DNA of 64,000 nucleotides, taken from positions 124,495 to 188,494 of the forward strand of contig VZTG01009146.1 in NCBI GenBank assembly GCA_013397845.1. The letters run 5' to 3'. Both the position numbers and the translations under genes were made by a program. Positions within the stretch are counted from its first letter, which is position 1. Every line of letters begins with the position of its first letter. The notes under the pieces are model-generated. The model searched no databases and was not told the origin of the DNA. It saw only the letters and a program-made list of their open reading frames with translations. This document shows, in pieces, positions 49,401-61,400 of the stretch. The stretch comes from Melanocharis versteri. Lineage: Eukaryota > Chordata > Aves > Passeriformes > Melanocharitidae.

Positions 49401-52400
49401 GGACTGTGCGGGCGAGGCGCTGCGAGCCGCTGATAAATGAACGCCGGAGCCGCTAATAAATGAACGCCGGAGCCGCTAATAAATGAACGCTGCGAGCGCC
49501 GCAGCCCGAATGAATGAGCGGCCGCGGTGCCAGCACTGTAACCGGAGCGCTCCCGGCCGTGCCTTTTGGCCGGGAGGGGAAGGGGGCGGGCGGTTTGCTC
49601 AATGCCAGCCCTCCAGGTTTGCCGGGGGGATGTTCTGACTGGCCAAGGGCGAGAGCGGGGAGAGCTGCGCTCGCCCCGAGGGCGGGTTGGGACGTGCGGC
49701 AGCGCTCGGGGCTGGAAGCTGAGCCGGTTGTGCGGTTCTGTGTCATTTGTGGAAGAGAAGGTGTTCCCCGCAAGTTCGGTTTGTGGTCGGTGTGTGCCAG
49801 GGCTCTGGAGGGGGTCGGTAGAAAAATAAACATACCTGGAGTTGCTTTGGATACGCGTGTCTGGTTTAGTGCAGCTTTTTCGGAGAGTTAGGCAGTGCTC
49901 TATAATAAATTCTATTATACCCTGAACAGTTTATTGCTTTAAGCAATAAAGGAGAGCTCTTAAGGAGTTCTCAACAGCTTGTTAGGGTTCTGCTTTTCCA
50001 GCCCTAATTAGCACTTACCATTGCTCCGTGAATAATCTGTTAGTGCTGTATCCTGTTTTGGAAATGTGTAAATCTGCAGCTCCACGATCAGAATTGTGTC
50101 TGTTACCTTTGAAAAAGCAAAACAAAGTGCTTTTGGATGAGACATTAGTCTAAGTCTTATTGGTGTTAATCTGTTTTAAATTCTGTAATCTTATTGGTTC
50201 AACAGGCCATTAATCACGTCAGAGATGCTTTGCTTAGGTGAGATTAGGGGTCATCTCATACAAATTATGTGTTGGCTATGAAATATCCAGAGAATAGCAA
50301 AAAAATCCTCCTGTGATTATATCTAACTTGGAATCTGTGTTCACTTTCCATTTGTGTCTCTGGTTTCGCTTACACAAACCTGCACTACCTGTGTCTTAGA
50401 TATTGGGGAGGAATTCCTCCCTGTGAGGGTGGTGGGTACAAGGTGGGGGTCAGGTTGGGCTCTGATCCTGGACGTCCTTTCCAACCTAAATGATTCCATG
50501 GTTTTCAAGTAGGTATGTGCCAAACCTGAGTCATCCTGGGGGAAAACTGGTCTTGGTTCTTGGGCTTTTGTCTTTGAAAACTCCCTTTGGAGTGAGTATC
50601 CATCTGCCTGTGGGACACTGCACTGTGCTCCAGGGCCCTCGTTCTAGGATCGCTCTCTGTGCTGCTGGATGGGCAGAGCTGGAGCTCGGGGCAGCCTTTT
50701 CCAGGAATGGGTGCAGGGCTGGCACCACCCCCCCACGCCCCTGGGGTCCCTCCCTGCCTCCTGTGCAGCCATGGAGTGTCCCCAGCTGTAGGACACGGTG
50801 CCGGAATTGTGTCATTCCCAGCGTGTGAGAAAATCTGGAAAGTATTGGTGGTCAGGGTGTCAGGGAAGGAAGGTATTTAGGGAGTCGAGTGGGATGTTTT
50901 TCCATTCTCAGACAACAAACATTTTCAGGCTCTTAGTTTAGATTGAGGCAGATGAAGCAAGATTGGGAAAAAGTGAATTACTCGTAATTCCTGATACCGC
51001 CTCCGGCTGTCCGAGGTCTGGGAATCAGGAGTTTGGGGAGCTGTGTGTGCATCAATCCCCTTGGAGAGTGTAAAGGTGTGACAAACAAACAGCTCTGAGT
51101 ATCCCCTGCTACCTCAAACATGAAAAGACCAGAAAATGGCCAGCTGGGTTGGGCCTGCTGACCTGTGCTGAGGTCTCTGAAGAGCAGACCCAAACTGGGA
51201 TATCTGGGATTATTTACACGTGTGCACACAGGTTCTTCACTTAAAAGCAATTCCATGTCAGTGAGGTCACTTCGATCTCCCTGCAGAGGGAGGGGGTTGC
51301 TCTGATTGCCTTTGCTTTTCATTTATCTTGGTTAGGGAATATCAGCCCAGCAGCATTTGCTGCAGGAAACTGCCCAAAGCTGTGCTTGCACAAAGTATTT
51401 TTTGTTCAGAGAGGTTTGGTGGCTGCAGTCCATCATCTGTGATTGCATCACTCCTCTGATACACCCCACACTCCAAGTGCTTGTTTGCCAGACTAAATAA
51501 TCAGTCTTCCCTTCCAGATCCTTTCCTATCCCTGACATCCCAGCTTAGGCAATAGCATGGCTCAGGTTGGTGTCTTTCCTTGCTTAAAGCTGTTATTTTT
51601 GTTACTGCCTCTTGGATTCCTTCCCATCACACTTCTATAGCTGAGAGGAAATTTGCCTGTCCAGGAATACGGGAATTTCATCTTTTGCAATCGTTGCTGA
51701 AATTTGACTGGAGTTTAAGGGCTCTGCTCCATGTGAGCAGAAAACTTCCAGTGTAAACTAAGCAAGGGCAAGTGCAAAGAAAGGACTTGGTGCTGGAAAG
51801 GCGATGTCATTCGGAGAGAAAATAATTTTTGGTGTATTCAGTACAAAATGTTTCAATTTTGAGCTATGACGTGAGTCTAGAAAAATTCCAGTGAATCCAT
51901 CCTCTCACCTTTTTATCACTGAGTGTCCTGAGTTGGAAAGGACTCCCAAGGATCATCCAGTGCAGCTCCTGGCCCTGCCCAGACCCCCCAACAATCCCAC
52001 CCTGGGCATCCCTGGCAGCGCTGTCCAAACGCTCCTGGAGCTCTGGCAGCCTCGGGGCCGTGCCCGTTCCCTGGGGAGCCTGGGCAGTGCCCAGCACCCT
52101 CTGGGGGAAGAACCTTTTCCTGACCTCCAGGTTTTCCCTTTGGAGGGAATTGGTGCTTGGCATCAATCCCATGGAACGTTAGTGGTGACACTTTTTATCC
52201 AGATGCACCAGGAACATCAGGAAGAGATTTGCCCAGGGAACGGGGTTAGAAAATGGCCAGAATGGAGCAGTTTGCTCATCTTTTCAGGGTGATTCACCAG
52301 CAAGTCCCATTCCTTTGACCCTGGCCTCTGTGATTGTATGGAACAGCAGATAAATTTGCCATGTCCCTGGGGTGGGAGGGGGGTCTGGCCTGGCATTTGG

Positions 52401-55400
52401 CGCTGCTGGGGCTGCATGGAGTGGCCGTCGGGAAGCAGCCAGGGATTCTCCAAGCAGGATAGGGTGCAGAAGTGTGGCTGGCTGAGTGGAGAGCCACTCC
52501 TGTGAAGGATAAGGACCCTCAGGGATCATTACGAGCTGCTGGGCTCAGAGCTGTCTGAACCTGCCGTGAGTTATGTGCTCGTTTCTTGGCTCAGGGGGGA
52601 GGTTGTGAGACCCAGCCGTGTCCTGGGGTGCATTTTCTGTATCTGGCAAGAGCCCCACGTGCTCCAGTCTGAACCCAAATATCCTTTTCCTACCATCCAT
52701 GAACAGATCTGCTTATCTTCCAAAGTTATCCGGCTCAGATGTAAATGGGAGGAAAAGCAGCAGGCCAGAGAGCTGATTCCTCTTGGAAACCAAATCCAAA
52801 GAGGCCGTGAGGACTTCCAAGGGTTTACAAAAAGGAGCCATACTAGGTTGCAATAGGCAGATGTTTTCCATATGTTGCTCAAGTGAAACTTAAATCCATT
52901 GAGGCAGGCATGTACTGCGATGTGAAGTTATATATTTTGGTATGAGCCTGGGCTTCAAATTGAATTATGCACAGACATCTTAAGAAAACGTGTGAGAGAG
53001 AGTTTAGTGTATCTCTGTCTGTCTGCAGTTGGCTCTCTCTGGCTCCTTTCTATTCCTGGAAATGGCATCCTTAACTATTTCTGATCAAATGCATGTTTAG
53101 TTCTCTGTTAACCAACTATTCCTTCCATATGATGCTTATTTAATTTGAAAATCTGCATCTCAGCAAAGGAGAATTGTAGTTTTTGTCTTTTGTTGTTTTT
53201 GTTGTTTCTTTGTAATTTCTCTCCTTCTTTCTCTCTTCTTTTGTTTCTTTGTTAATTAAAATCACACTTAGTTTGGCCTAGGACTCAACAGAGCATCATC
53301 CAAAACGGAAAGCTTATTAAGCAGTGTTCTCACGATATTCAGAAATAAAACTATAATTAATAGGAATTAGTGAGGGTTTTTTACACAATGTTGTTACGCC
53401 TGCAATAATGCGTTCTGTTTTGGTAATTTATTTGGGTTTGTGGCCCAATATATAATTATCTGCAGTTTTATGCCTCCCTAGTTTTGTACTGATGGCCCCT
53501 CGAGGCCAGGTTGGAGCAACCTGGTGTGGGAAGGCGCCCAGGGCAGGGGTGGAACGAGATGGGCTTTTAAGGTCTCTCCAACCCAACCCAACCCGTTCTG
53601 TGATTGTTAAACTGGTGTCTCAGGGCTGTGCTGGTGTTGGGGGGCTCTCTGCAGTGCTGGGCCCTGGCTGACAGCTGCTCCCTGCCCTGTCCCTGCTGTG
53701 TCCCCAGGGAACTCGATGCTGCTGCGGGTGCTGCCCGCGCTCTACGAGAAGCGGCCGCGGCCGATCCACGCCCGCCTGCGGGAGCTGGTGGCACCCCTGG
53801 CCCAGCTGGACCCGGCCGAGCAGCTCCACCTCCTCAGGCTCCTGCACCTCGTGGCCAGGAAGAGAGAACTGGGGGTAAAGCACACTGGGAATATCTCCCT
53901 GCCCCTCCTTTCGAGGGGTTTGTGTTTCACGGGCGTGGTGAGGGAGGAATCCCACAATGCAGGGCAGTGCCTTCCTACACTAATTCCCTGTAAGTCCTTT
54001 AATTCCATTCCAAGTTCTCCACCTAGTCATAAGGAGAACAGAACAATGGCTCTGCTGGACCAAAAGGTTTGGGTTAAACCATTTGTCTCCAATGTTTTTG
54101 GCTCTTCCTCTGTCAGCCGAGTGTGAATTCCCATACCCGTGTTTCTGTCAGAGTACGTGAACTGTATCAAGATCCATGTCAAGGACAATTAAAATGATTT
54201 AGGGACTGATGAGAACTGATAATCCTCAAGAAAAAAAAGACCAGAAGAAGGGGCTGTTTTATGCCCCGTGTCTGTGTCTGTGCCTTTTCCACAGATGCAG
54301 CAGTTTCCCTGAATCCAAGGTGCATTAGTGGGCCTGTGTGTTTACCCTGAATTAACTCCTCAGTGGGGCCTTATACACTCTCCATCCTGTTTGGCAGATG
54401 GCTCCAAGGACTACATCTTCAGCCTCCTGAAAACTGGGTTCTTACAAGAAATGACAGCTTACCTACAGCACATTTATTATGCAGTGAAGATCTTGCCCCC
54501 TGTTTTTCCCTCTGTTCCAGCTCCTGACCTTGTCACGTTGTTTATTTTCTGGTGGAACCCAACAATTTCTACAAGTCCTTTAATTTACTGCATCATTGAG
54601 GAAGGCAGAGTCTTATGTTGTTTTAATCGATAAGATGTAGACTGGCCTGGAGCGAGGAAAATATTTGGTAAAGGAGGTTTTTTGGTCTTTTTTTTTTTTT
54701 AAATTGGGCATTTCCTTACTTATTTATGCATAACTGCCATATTTTACAGCAGAGCTTACCCTTATTCCATATGTTCAGTTGAACTTGGATTGACCTCAGC
54801 AACAGCTCCATGAAAAGGTCACCAAGGGTAGAAAACTCTTCTATTAACTCAGAGTCTAGTGGCTTATTTTTATCACTCTGGTAGTTGTATCTCCTCTGGT
54901 TATATGTGTTCACAATTCAAAACAGAGTTTCAGTTTGTTCCTGGCTTTTTAACAGGTGCTGAAGGAGTGTTTGCCATTTTTATTTGGACACCTGAGAGAC
55001 CCCAACCACAGCGAGGTGATTCTAAACATCCTGCTGGAAATATCCAGCTACGAGCCTGCAACCTTGGCCCCTTTCCTCCCCACGCTGAGGGAAATTGGTG
55101 AGAGTTTTCCCAGTCTGATTGGGCAGACAGCAAAGATCTTCGGAGCTGTTGGACATCTCGATGAGGTAAGGTGGGGAACTGCTTGGGTTTGGGGTTGGGT
55201 TGTTTGGGGTTGCTTTTAATCTTGCATAAAGTAATACATCCATTCTTTCTTCACGAGTAACCAGACTGCCCTGCCATGGAATCATGGAATGGTTTGGGTT
55301 GGGAGGGACCTTAAAGACCATCTTATTCCAGTCCTTCCCCCTTTGGCAATTCATTTGGGTGTGTGTTGGCTGGGCCTTGTGTGTCTAAGCAGCACAGGAA

Positions 55401-58400
55401 GACACCATCCTTGCTGTTTCTACTGATCTGGAGCTTTATATTCATGTAAAATTAAATTTATCTCAGAAGAATCAAAACCAGATTTGGTTTGGCTTCGTAA
55501 ATCTTATTTCTGTTGTGTGGGAAGAGGAGCCAAAGTCCCATTGAGGCCTGGGAGCCAAATGAAGTTTGTTGTTCTCTCCTTGTTTACTTCTATCCCCCAG
55601 CAAGTTTTACTTTTATAAGATCTGCAGGTGACCACATTTAATTCTGTATTTAGTATTTGAGAGTCAGCATTTTCTAGAAACTTTACGGTTGCTAACCAGC
55701 CAGTCCTCAGCTGAGCACAGCTGGGCTCACAACTGAGGGATTTCGTTTGGATTCTGTGTTTTGGGGTGTTGAACCAGCTCTCCCCATCTGGGTGTCTCTG
55801 AGGCTCCGTTTCCGCTGAGTTCTGCTACTTCAAAGGGGCTGAATTTATTTGTTTTGCCTTTTGTTGCTGTGATTGTTTTATACCAATACCAAGAATGAGC
55901 GAGGAACCAACTGTCCCTGTTGGATTTCACGTAGTGCTGGAAATTTCAGACTACACAAAGTTTACAAAGACACGAATCAAAGAATATTTTCTCCCTAGAT
56001 TTTTAACCTGTTGGTTTATGTGGGTGCACCAATCTCCTGAGTGGAACACACACAGCCTGCACTGAATAATTAATCTCCAGTCTCCCTGGAGTAAGTGTGG
56101 AGTAGCTGGCACCATGTCCCATATCACGAGTCTGATTTTTTAGGAAGCTGCTGGCTCAGCAGCATCCCAGCCCATGGGGAAGACACGTTTGTCATTTGTT
56201 TGCTGTGTTTGTCACTGACATCCAGGGACCCAGCGCTCCAGACTCAAAAACAGGGATCAAAACAACACACAAAGGGTGGCGGAGGTGAATGTTCCAACAG
56301 GAGATCAATGGCTCCTTCCTTGTTTTGCTCTCTAAAAAGTTAGAAAGCGTAATAATTCTGAATTACGGAAGATCTTAAAATGACAGAGTCGTTTGGGTTG
56401 GAAGGGACCTTAAAGCTCATCCCATTCCCCTGCTGTGGGCAGGGACACCTCCACTATCCCAGGTTGCTCCAAACCCTGCCTAAGCTGGTCTTAAAAAAAG
56501 AATCACCTCACCTGCCAGGAGAAAGAAATGCCTCCACGGCTGACTCCTGAGCAGAGGTGAGATCATGGAAAACCTCCCAGGCTGGAAGAGACCTCCAGGA
56601 CCATCGAGTCCAACCACCACCCCACGTGTGCCTGTGACGGTCTCATCTCACCCCCCGTGCCAAGGCCTTCCCAAAGCCCTCCCTCATCCCTTCTCCCCCT
56701 TCCCTGTCCTGTCACGGAGCCGTGCCGTGGATATTCTGCCACTTCTCCGACGGGAATTGGCGTCCCCTGCCCGGCCAAGCAAAACAAGCGAGGAAGGAGA
56801 CATCAATGGCAGTGCTGGAATTTTATTTGTTGATGTTTTATTTCACTGGAAGGCTTGCCTGGGGAAAAGAGGTGGCAAGGATTGGAGCTTGGCCCTCGAT
56901 GGTCGAGACTGCGGATCTGAGCAGCAAATCCTTGCTGGCTCCTGGAAAAAGCCTCTTGTGCTTCCAGGGAGCCCGGGAGACAGGAGAGCTCTGGATTTGA
57001 AAGGTTGCCCCTTGTTTACACACACCACTTGTGTTGGTGTCAGCAACACTCTCGGGGGGCAGGTTGAAATCAGAACTTGTACCTTAACCATAAATTTGTG
57101 CAAAGGAAAAGCCATCTTGGTGCTCAGGGCAATCGGACGCTTTAATTTGTTTTTTTTCCCTTGTTTTGAACCACCTGGGAGTTGGAGTTATTTCTGAAAG
57201 CCTTGTGATCTTTTTGTAGTCTCCTGAACCTGTTTCTCAGAAAAAAGCACAGCACTTTGCCACACCTCATTGCTTGTGCTTTAGCTCTTCACCTTCTGGC
57301 AGATGTAATGCAAGGGCTGCTTATGAGAAAATACACGAATACATCAAACAGGCATTGCTGAAATAACAAGGGGTTATGTGCATCCAAATAGGCTTTGTGA
57401 AACATTTTGGATGAGAGTTGTGGCAGGGATAACGGCTGCTTTCATGTCGAGCTGTTTTGCTGTAATTTTGTTTTGTATAACAGTTACATATTATATTACT
57501 CAGGCGAGTTTATTGTTCTTTTACCTCACTCCAGGCGAGTAGCAGCATTTCAGCATGGCTGGAGACTCTCCAGCTGGATCAAAGTGACAGGAAAATGGTC
57601 AAAACTGCTCCTCCATTTAGTCTGCTGCACAGTTTGTTTAGAAAACAAAAATGTGTTTTAAATGTTAATTGAGCCTCTGTTTATCTCTTGGAGGAAGGAT
57701 CGGCTTTCAAATAAATGAGTGACTGTGCACCAGAAAGTCAACCTCGTTCAAGCCATTGAGGAAAAAGCTCCTTCGTCACATCAGCCCAGCCCAGGGTGTA
57801 GCTGGAGCTTTCCCCCATATGGCTGAAGGGGGGAATTTGTCTGATCCACTCTTCCCATTTATCTCTGTCATGGCAGATGCAGCAGAGCTGCTTTTCCTTC
57901 GATTACGTTGACTTGCTCTCCAAAAAAAGTCCTGCCCGTGATGCTCGGGCCACGTCCTGCCAAAGTCTCCCGGGTATTTTTATGGCCCAGCTGGATTTGG
58001 AATCAAACTTCCAGCAGTTTTTGCTCTCTGGTTACGAGGTCCCAGAAGAGAGGAGGGAATAGAGCTGGGACCCTGCAGAGTCCAGAGCACGTGCGTGGCA
58101 CATGAGCTCCCTGCTGGCCCTGGGGAAGAAGAAAGCTGTTTGTTTCTGCCTTTGTTTGTGTTTGAGCGCAGGCTCTGAAACCCAAACATCTGCCAGTTTC
58201 TGTATCAATCTGCTGAGGACCAAGTTGGCTTCCCTGAGTGGGGCTGTGCCCAGTTACCCCAGTGAAGGATCTGATGGGAGTTCCTGAGTTAACGGCTGAT
58301 TTCTCACTGCTTTTCCCACTTGGGTGTTTTTAGGACTGTGGAACCCAATCGAATTAGGAGAGCTGCAGCAGAGGAACCCTAATCTGGAGATGTTCAGATC

Positions 58401-61400
58401 CAGGCTGGATGTTCCCCATTCCTAGAGGTGTTGGTGGGGCTTGGAGCAGCCTGGTCTGTGGAAGGTGTCCCTGCCCATGGCAGGGGTGGGGCTGGGGGGT
58501 CTCTAAGGTCCCTTCCAAACCATTCTCTCGTTTCATGAAGTAGCTGAGCCAGACTCAGCAGAGGTGAAAGGGGAGCTTGGTGCTGCTGGGGCCCTGATCA
58601 CTGAGCCAGGCTGACCTACCAGAACGATGTAGGGCCCTTAAAGAGCCTTCATGGATCTGGCTCGAGGTCTGAGGAGGAGACAAGATGTCCTGCGTTAGGC
58701 TGGGTGAGGTAACACCCGGAGGAACAAAAGTCACTTCAGTGTAACCACAGATAAACCGAGGCAGCTGCCTCCTTGTCATCGTGGGGCAGCCGCTGTTCCC
58801 CAGGGACAGTGACTCAGCCCCAGCTCTCAAACCCCCTCACAGCAGCAAACAGTGAATTCGTGTGTTCAGCTCTGTTCTTATCTCCCCACGCTGCCCAGGA
58901 GCGAGCCAGAACGTCCCTGCTGTGTCTGGTGAACCAGCTGGCCAACATGGAGCACTCCTTTCACCACGTCCTCCTGCTGGAGATCAAGAGCCTCACCGAC
59001 TCCTTCTCGAGCATCCTGGGCGCCCAGAGCAGGGACATTTATCGCATGAGCAACAGCTTCTCTGCCATCGCCAAGCTGCTCGTGCGGCAGCTCGACACCG
59101 ACGGCGCGGCCCCAGCCAGGTACTGTTGGTCTGGCAGGGCCTCAGCCCTCTCCAGGGCTCTGTGAGGCAGCAAAATTCCCGTTAAATGCATTCCCCTTGC
59201 CATGAAGAAAGCCATGCCCCGGATAAGTAGACTTAAGCAAGCTAAAAAGCCTCGGTTAAAAATAAATCGGTGAAGTCAGGCCTGACAATTATCATTGAGT
59301 TTATTCGAGAGGATGCCCGCTGAGGGTGATGAGAACAATGGCTGGCGTAGCTCCCTGATGAAGATTTGTCCAAAAAAAGTCTGAAAAAAATTTATGAAGC
59401 ATCCAGAGCGAGATGTTCTGCTCACTCAGCTGCTTCTGACTGTGCATCCTACGGTTAAAGCGTTGTGGTGTTCGTCAGGGTGAGGATAGAAGTGTTATTG
59501 AAATACAGGGTGGCAGCCACTTCTAATCAGTGAGAGACTTATAATTAGAGTTTTGTATACTGCAATAGGTCAGGGGGCACAGAGAAATAGTGATTCTTTG
59601 AAAAAAATGGAACACAGATGTCAGAAAGCTCCTAAGGGTGATGGCCAGCCCTGGAGCCAGACAGGGAGCGGTGGAGCCAAAACATTGAGGTGAGTGGAGA
59701 AACCATTAATTGGTGTCCTGGAGAGAGGTGAGCATGAAAAGGGAGAGGAACCCACATAGAGCCCCTCATCTGACTACAAGGCTGTGAGAAATGTCCAGGC
59801 TTCACCCGGTGGCAGAACCTCAGCAGAAACCAGCCCTCAGCATTCACAACCCATCATGGTCCCTCCATTTATGGCTGAAAAAATAGTTTATTTGTTAAAA
59901 TACTGTGATATTCCTATTCCTTATTATATTCTGTGCTTAACATTTGGCACTAGAGCTGCTAAAAAACCAGTTAAAAACAAGGTTTTCATAAAAATCTGGC
60001 TGTTTCTTTCTAAAATTCTCTTTGTTAAGGACTGACTAAAGGGTAGAAGCTTCATTGTCTGTGTGAGTGTGATTACAGATGATTTTCTCTCTCTGCTCCT
60101 TGGTTTTATTTATTTCTTTATTTTAAATTTCATTCCCTCCCCAACCCTCTGTGCCTTCATTATCTCAACATGGCTGTGAGAGATCACAGCAAAATACTGA
60201 TTTTTCAGTTTTTAGCCATTTGGTTTTACATTTCAGGCCTGTATCAAGGAGAGTATCAGCTGAATCAGACAAGGCTGAATGAGAGCTCTCTGCTGATTTA
60301 AGCAGAGTTCATTCTGGCTCTTGGGAAGTGGGACCAGTCCAGATGTGAATGTGGAAGTGCCCTCCCAGCTCTGGAGCTGCTGCAGTCACTGAGCTAAAGA
60401 GCAGCAAGCCAGAGTGTTTGTGCTGTGACAGGAAAACAGGATTTTAAACTGTGTGCCTGGATTATAACCATTCCTTCCAAAACTCCCGTGTTTACATAAG
60501 GAGAAGCTGATTTCTTCAGAGCCATGGCTGGCCCGGCGTTGTTTGACACAGGGAATTTTACATGCAGGGACTGGGGAGCATAATTAAAACCAGGCCATGC
60601 TCTGCTGCTCCTTACTGTCCCAAAATTGCAAGTTATTCAGTCCCAGAGGGGCTTTTAAGGAACATACAGAGGGTTTTAATGGACTTATCCAACCTAGAGG
60701 GGCAGTGTAGTCAATTAAAGGGAAAGAAAGCTTTGAAATCCTCATTCTGGCTAAGAACTGAGCACAACAGGCTGCACCAGTGCTGCTCCTCTCGGTGTTG
60801 TGGCTGCTTGGAATTGTCTTTTACCCTGAGAGAGGAGGGATTTAGGTTAAATACAGGGAAGTTCTTTACTCAGAGGGTGGGCAGGCCCTGGCCCAGGGTG
60901 CCCAGAGAAGCTGTGGCTGCCCCTGGATCCTTGGAAGTGTCCAAGGCCAGGTTGGACAGGGCTTGGAGCAACCTGGGATAGTGGAAGGTGTCCCTGCCCA
61001 TGGAATGGGATGAGCTTTAAGGTTCCTCCAACCCAAACCGGTCTGGGATTCTGCTGACAGTTCCATGATCTTTTCTCCCCCACTTGCCTTCTTGAAACTT
61101 TCTTGTCCATCCTATTTGAGGAGGTGATTTTCTCTCCCTTAACAAAACAAACCACGAGCGCCTGATGCATCCTTGTGGCCTCCATGTGCCCAGAGGTGAA
61201 GCCCTGACCACAATCCCAAATGTATTTTCCTCAATCTCCCTTTGGGATGCTCTTTTCCTCACACCACTGGTGATGTGCTGATGGTGCTGCTGGTCTGGAG
61301 AAATGTCCTTTACACTGAGGCACTGAGGTGCATTCATCCAGAGGATTTAAAAGTGTGAAGCCATCAGCAGCCTGGCACTATTTCTGGCACGATGGTTTCT

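Larger units (their letters stand above)
40535..53707 (+). other. VEPH1 intron 3, host of PTX3
   Basis: This 13.2-kb phase-1 intron runs from the donor GTAGGC to the acceptor GTGTCCCCAG. PTX3 occupies its middle on the other strand. 40535-43600 is mostly AT-rich, with a TTTATAAATTAA-type simple repeat near 41330-41392 and no gene. 49900-53500 holds two CR1 fragments and otherwise unique sequence. Confidence 0.85.
55166..58898 (+). other. VEPH1 intron 5
   Basis: This is a 3.7-kb phase-0 intron with CR1 fragments at 55276-55338, 56380-56495, 56562-56620 and 58385-58537. No other gene is recognised. Confidence 0.8.
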
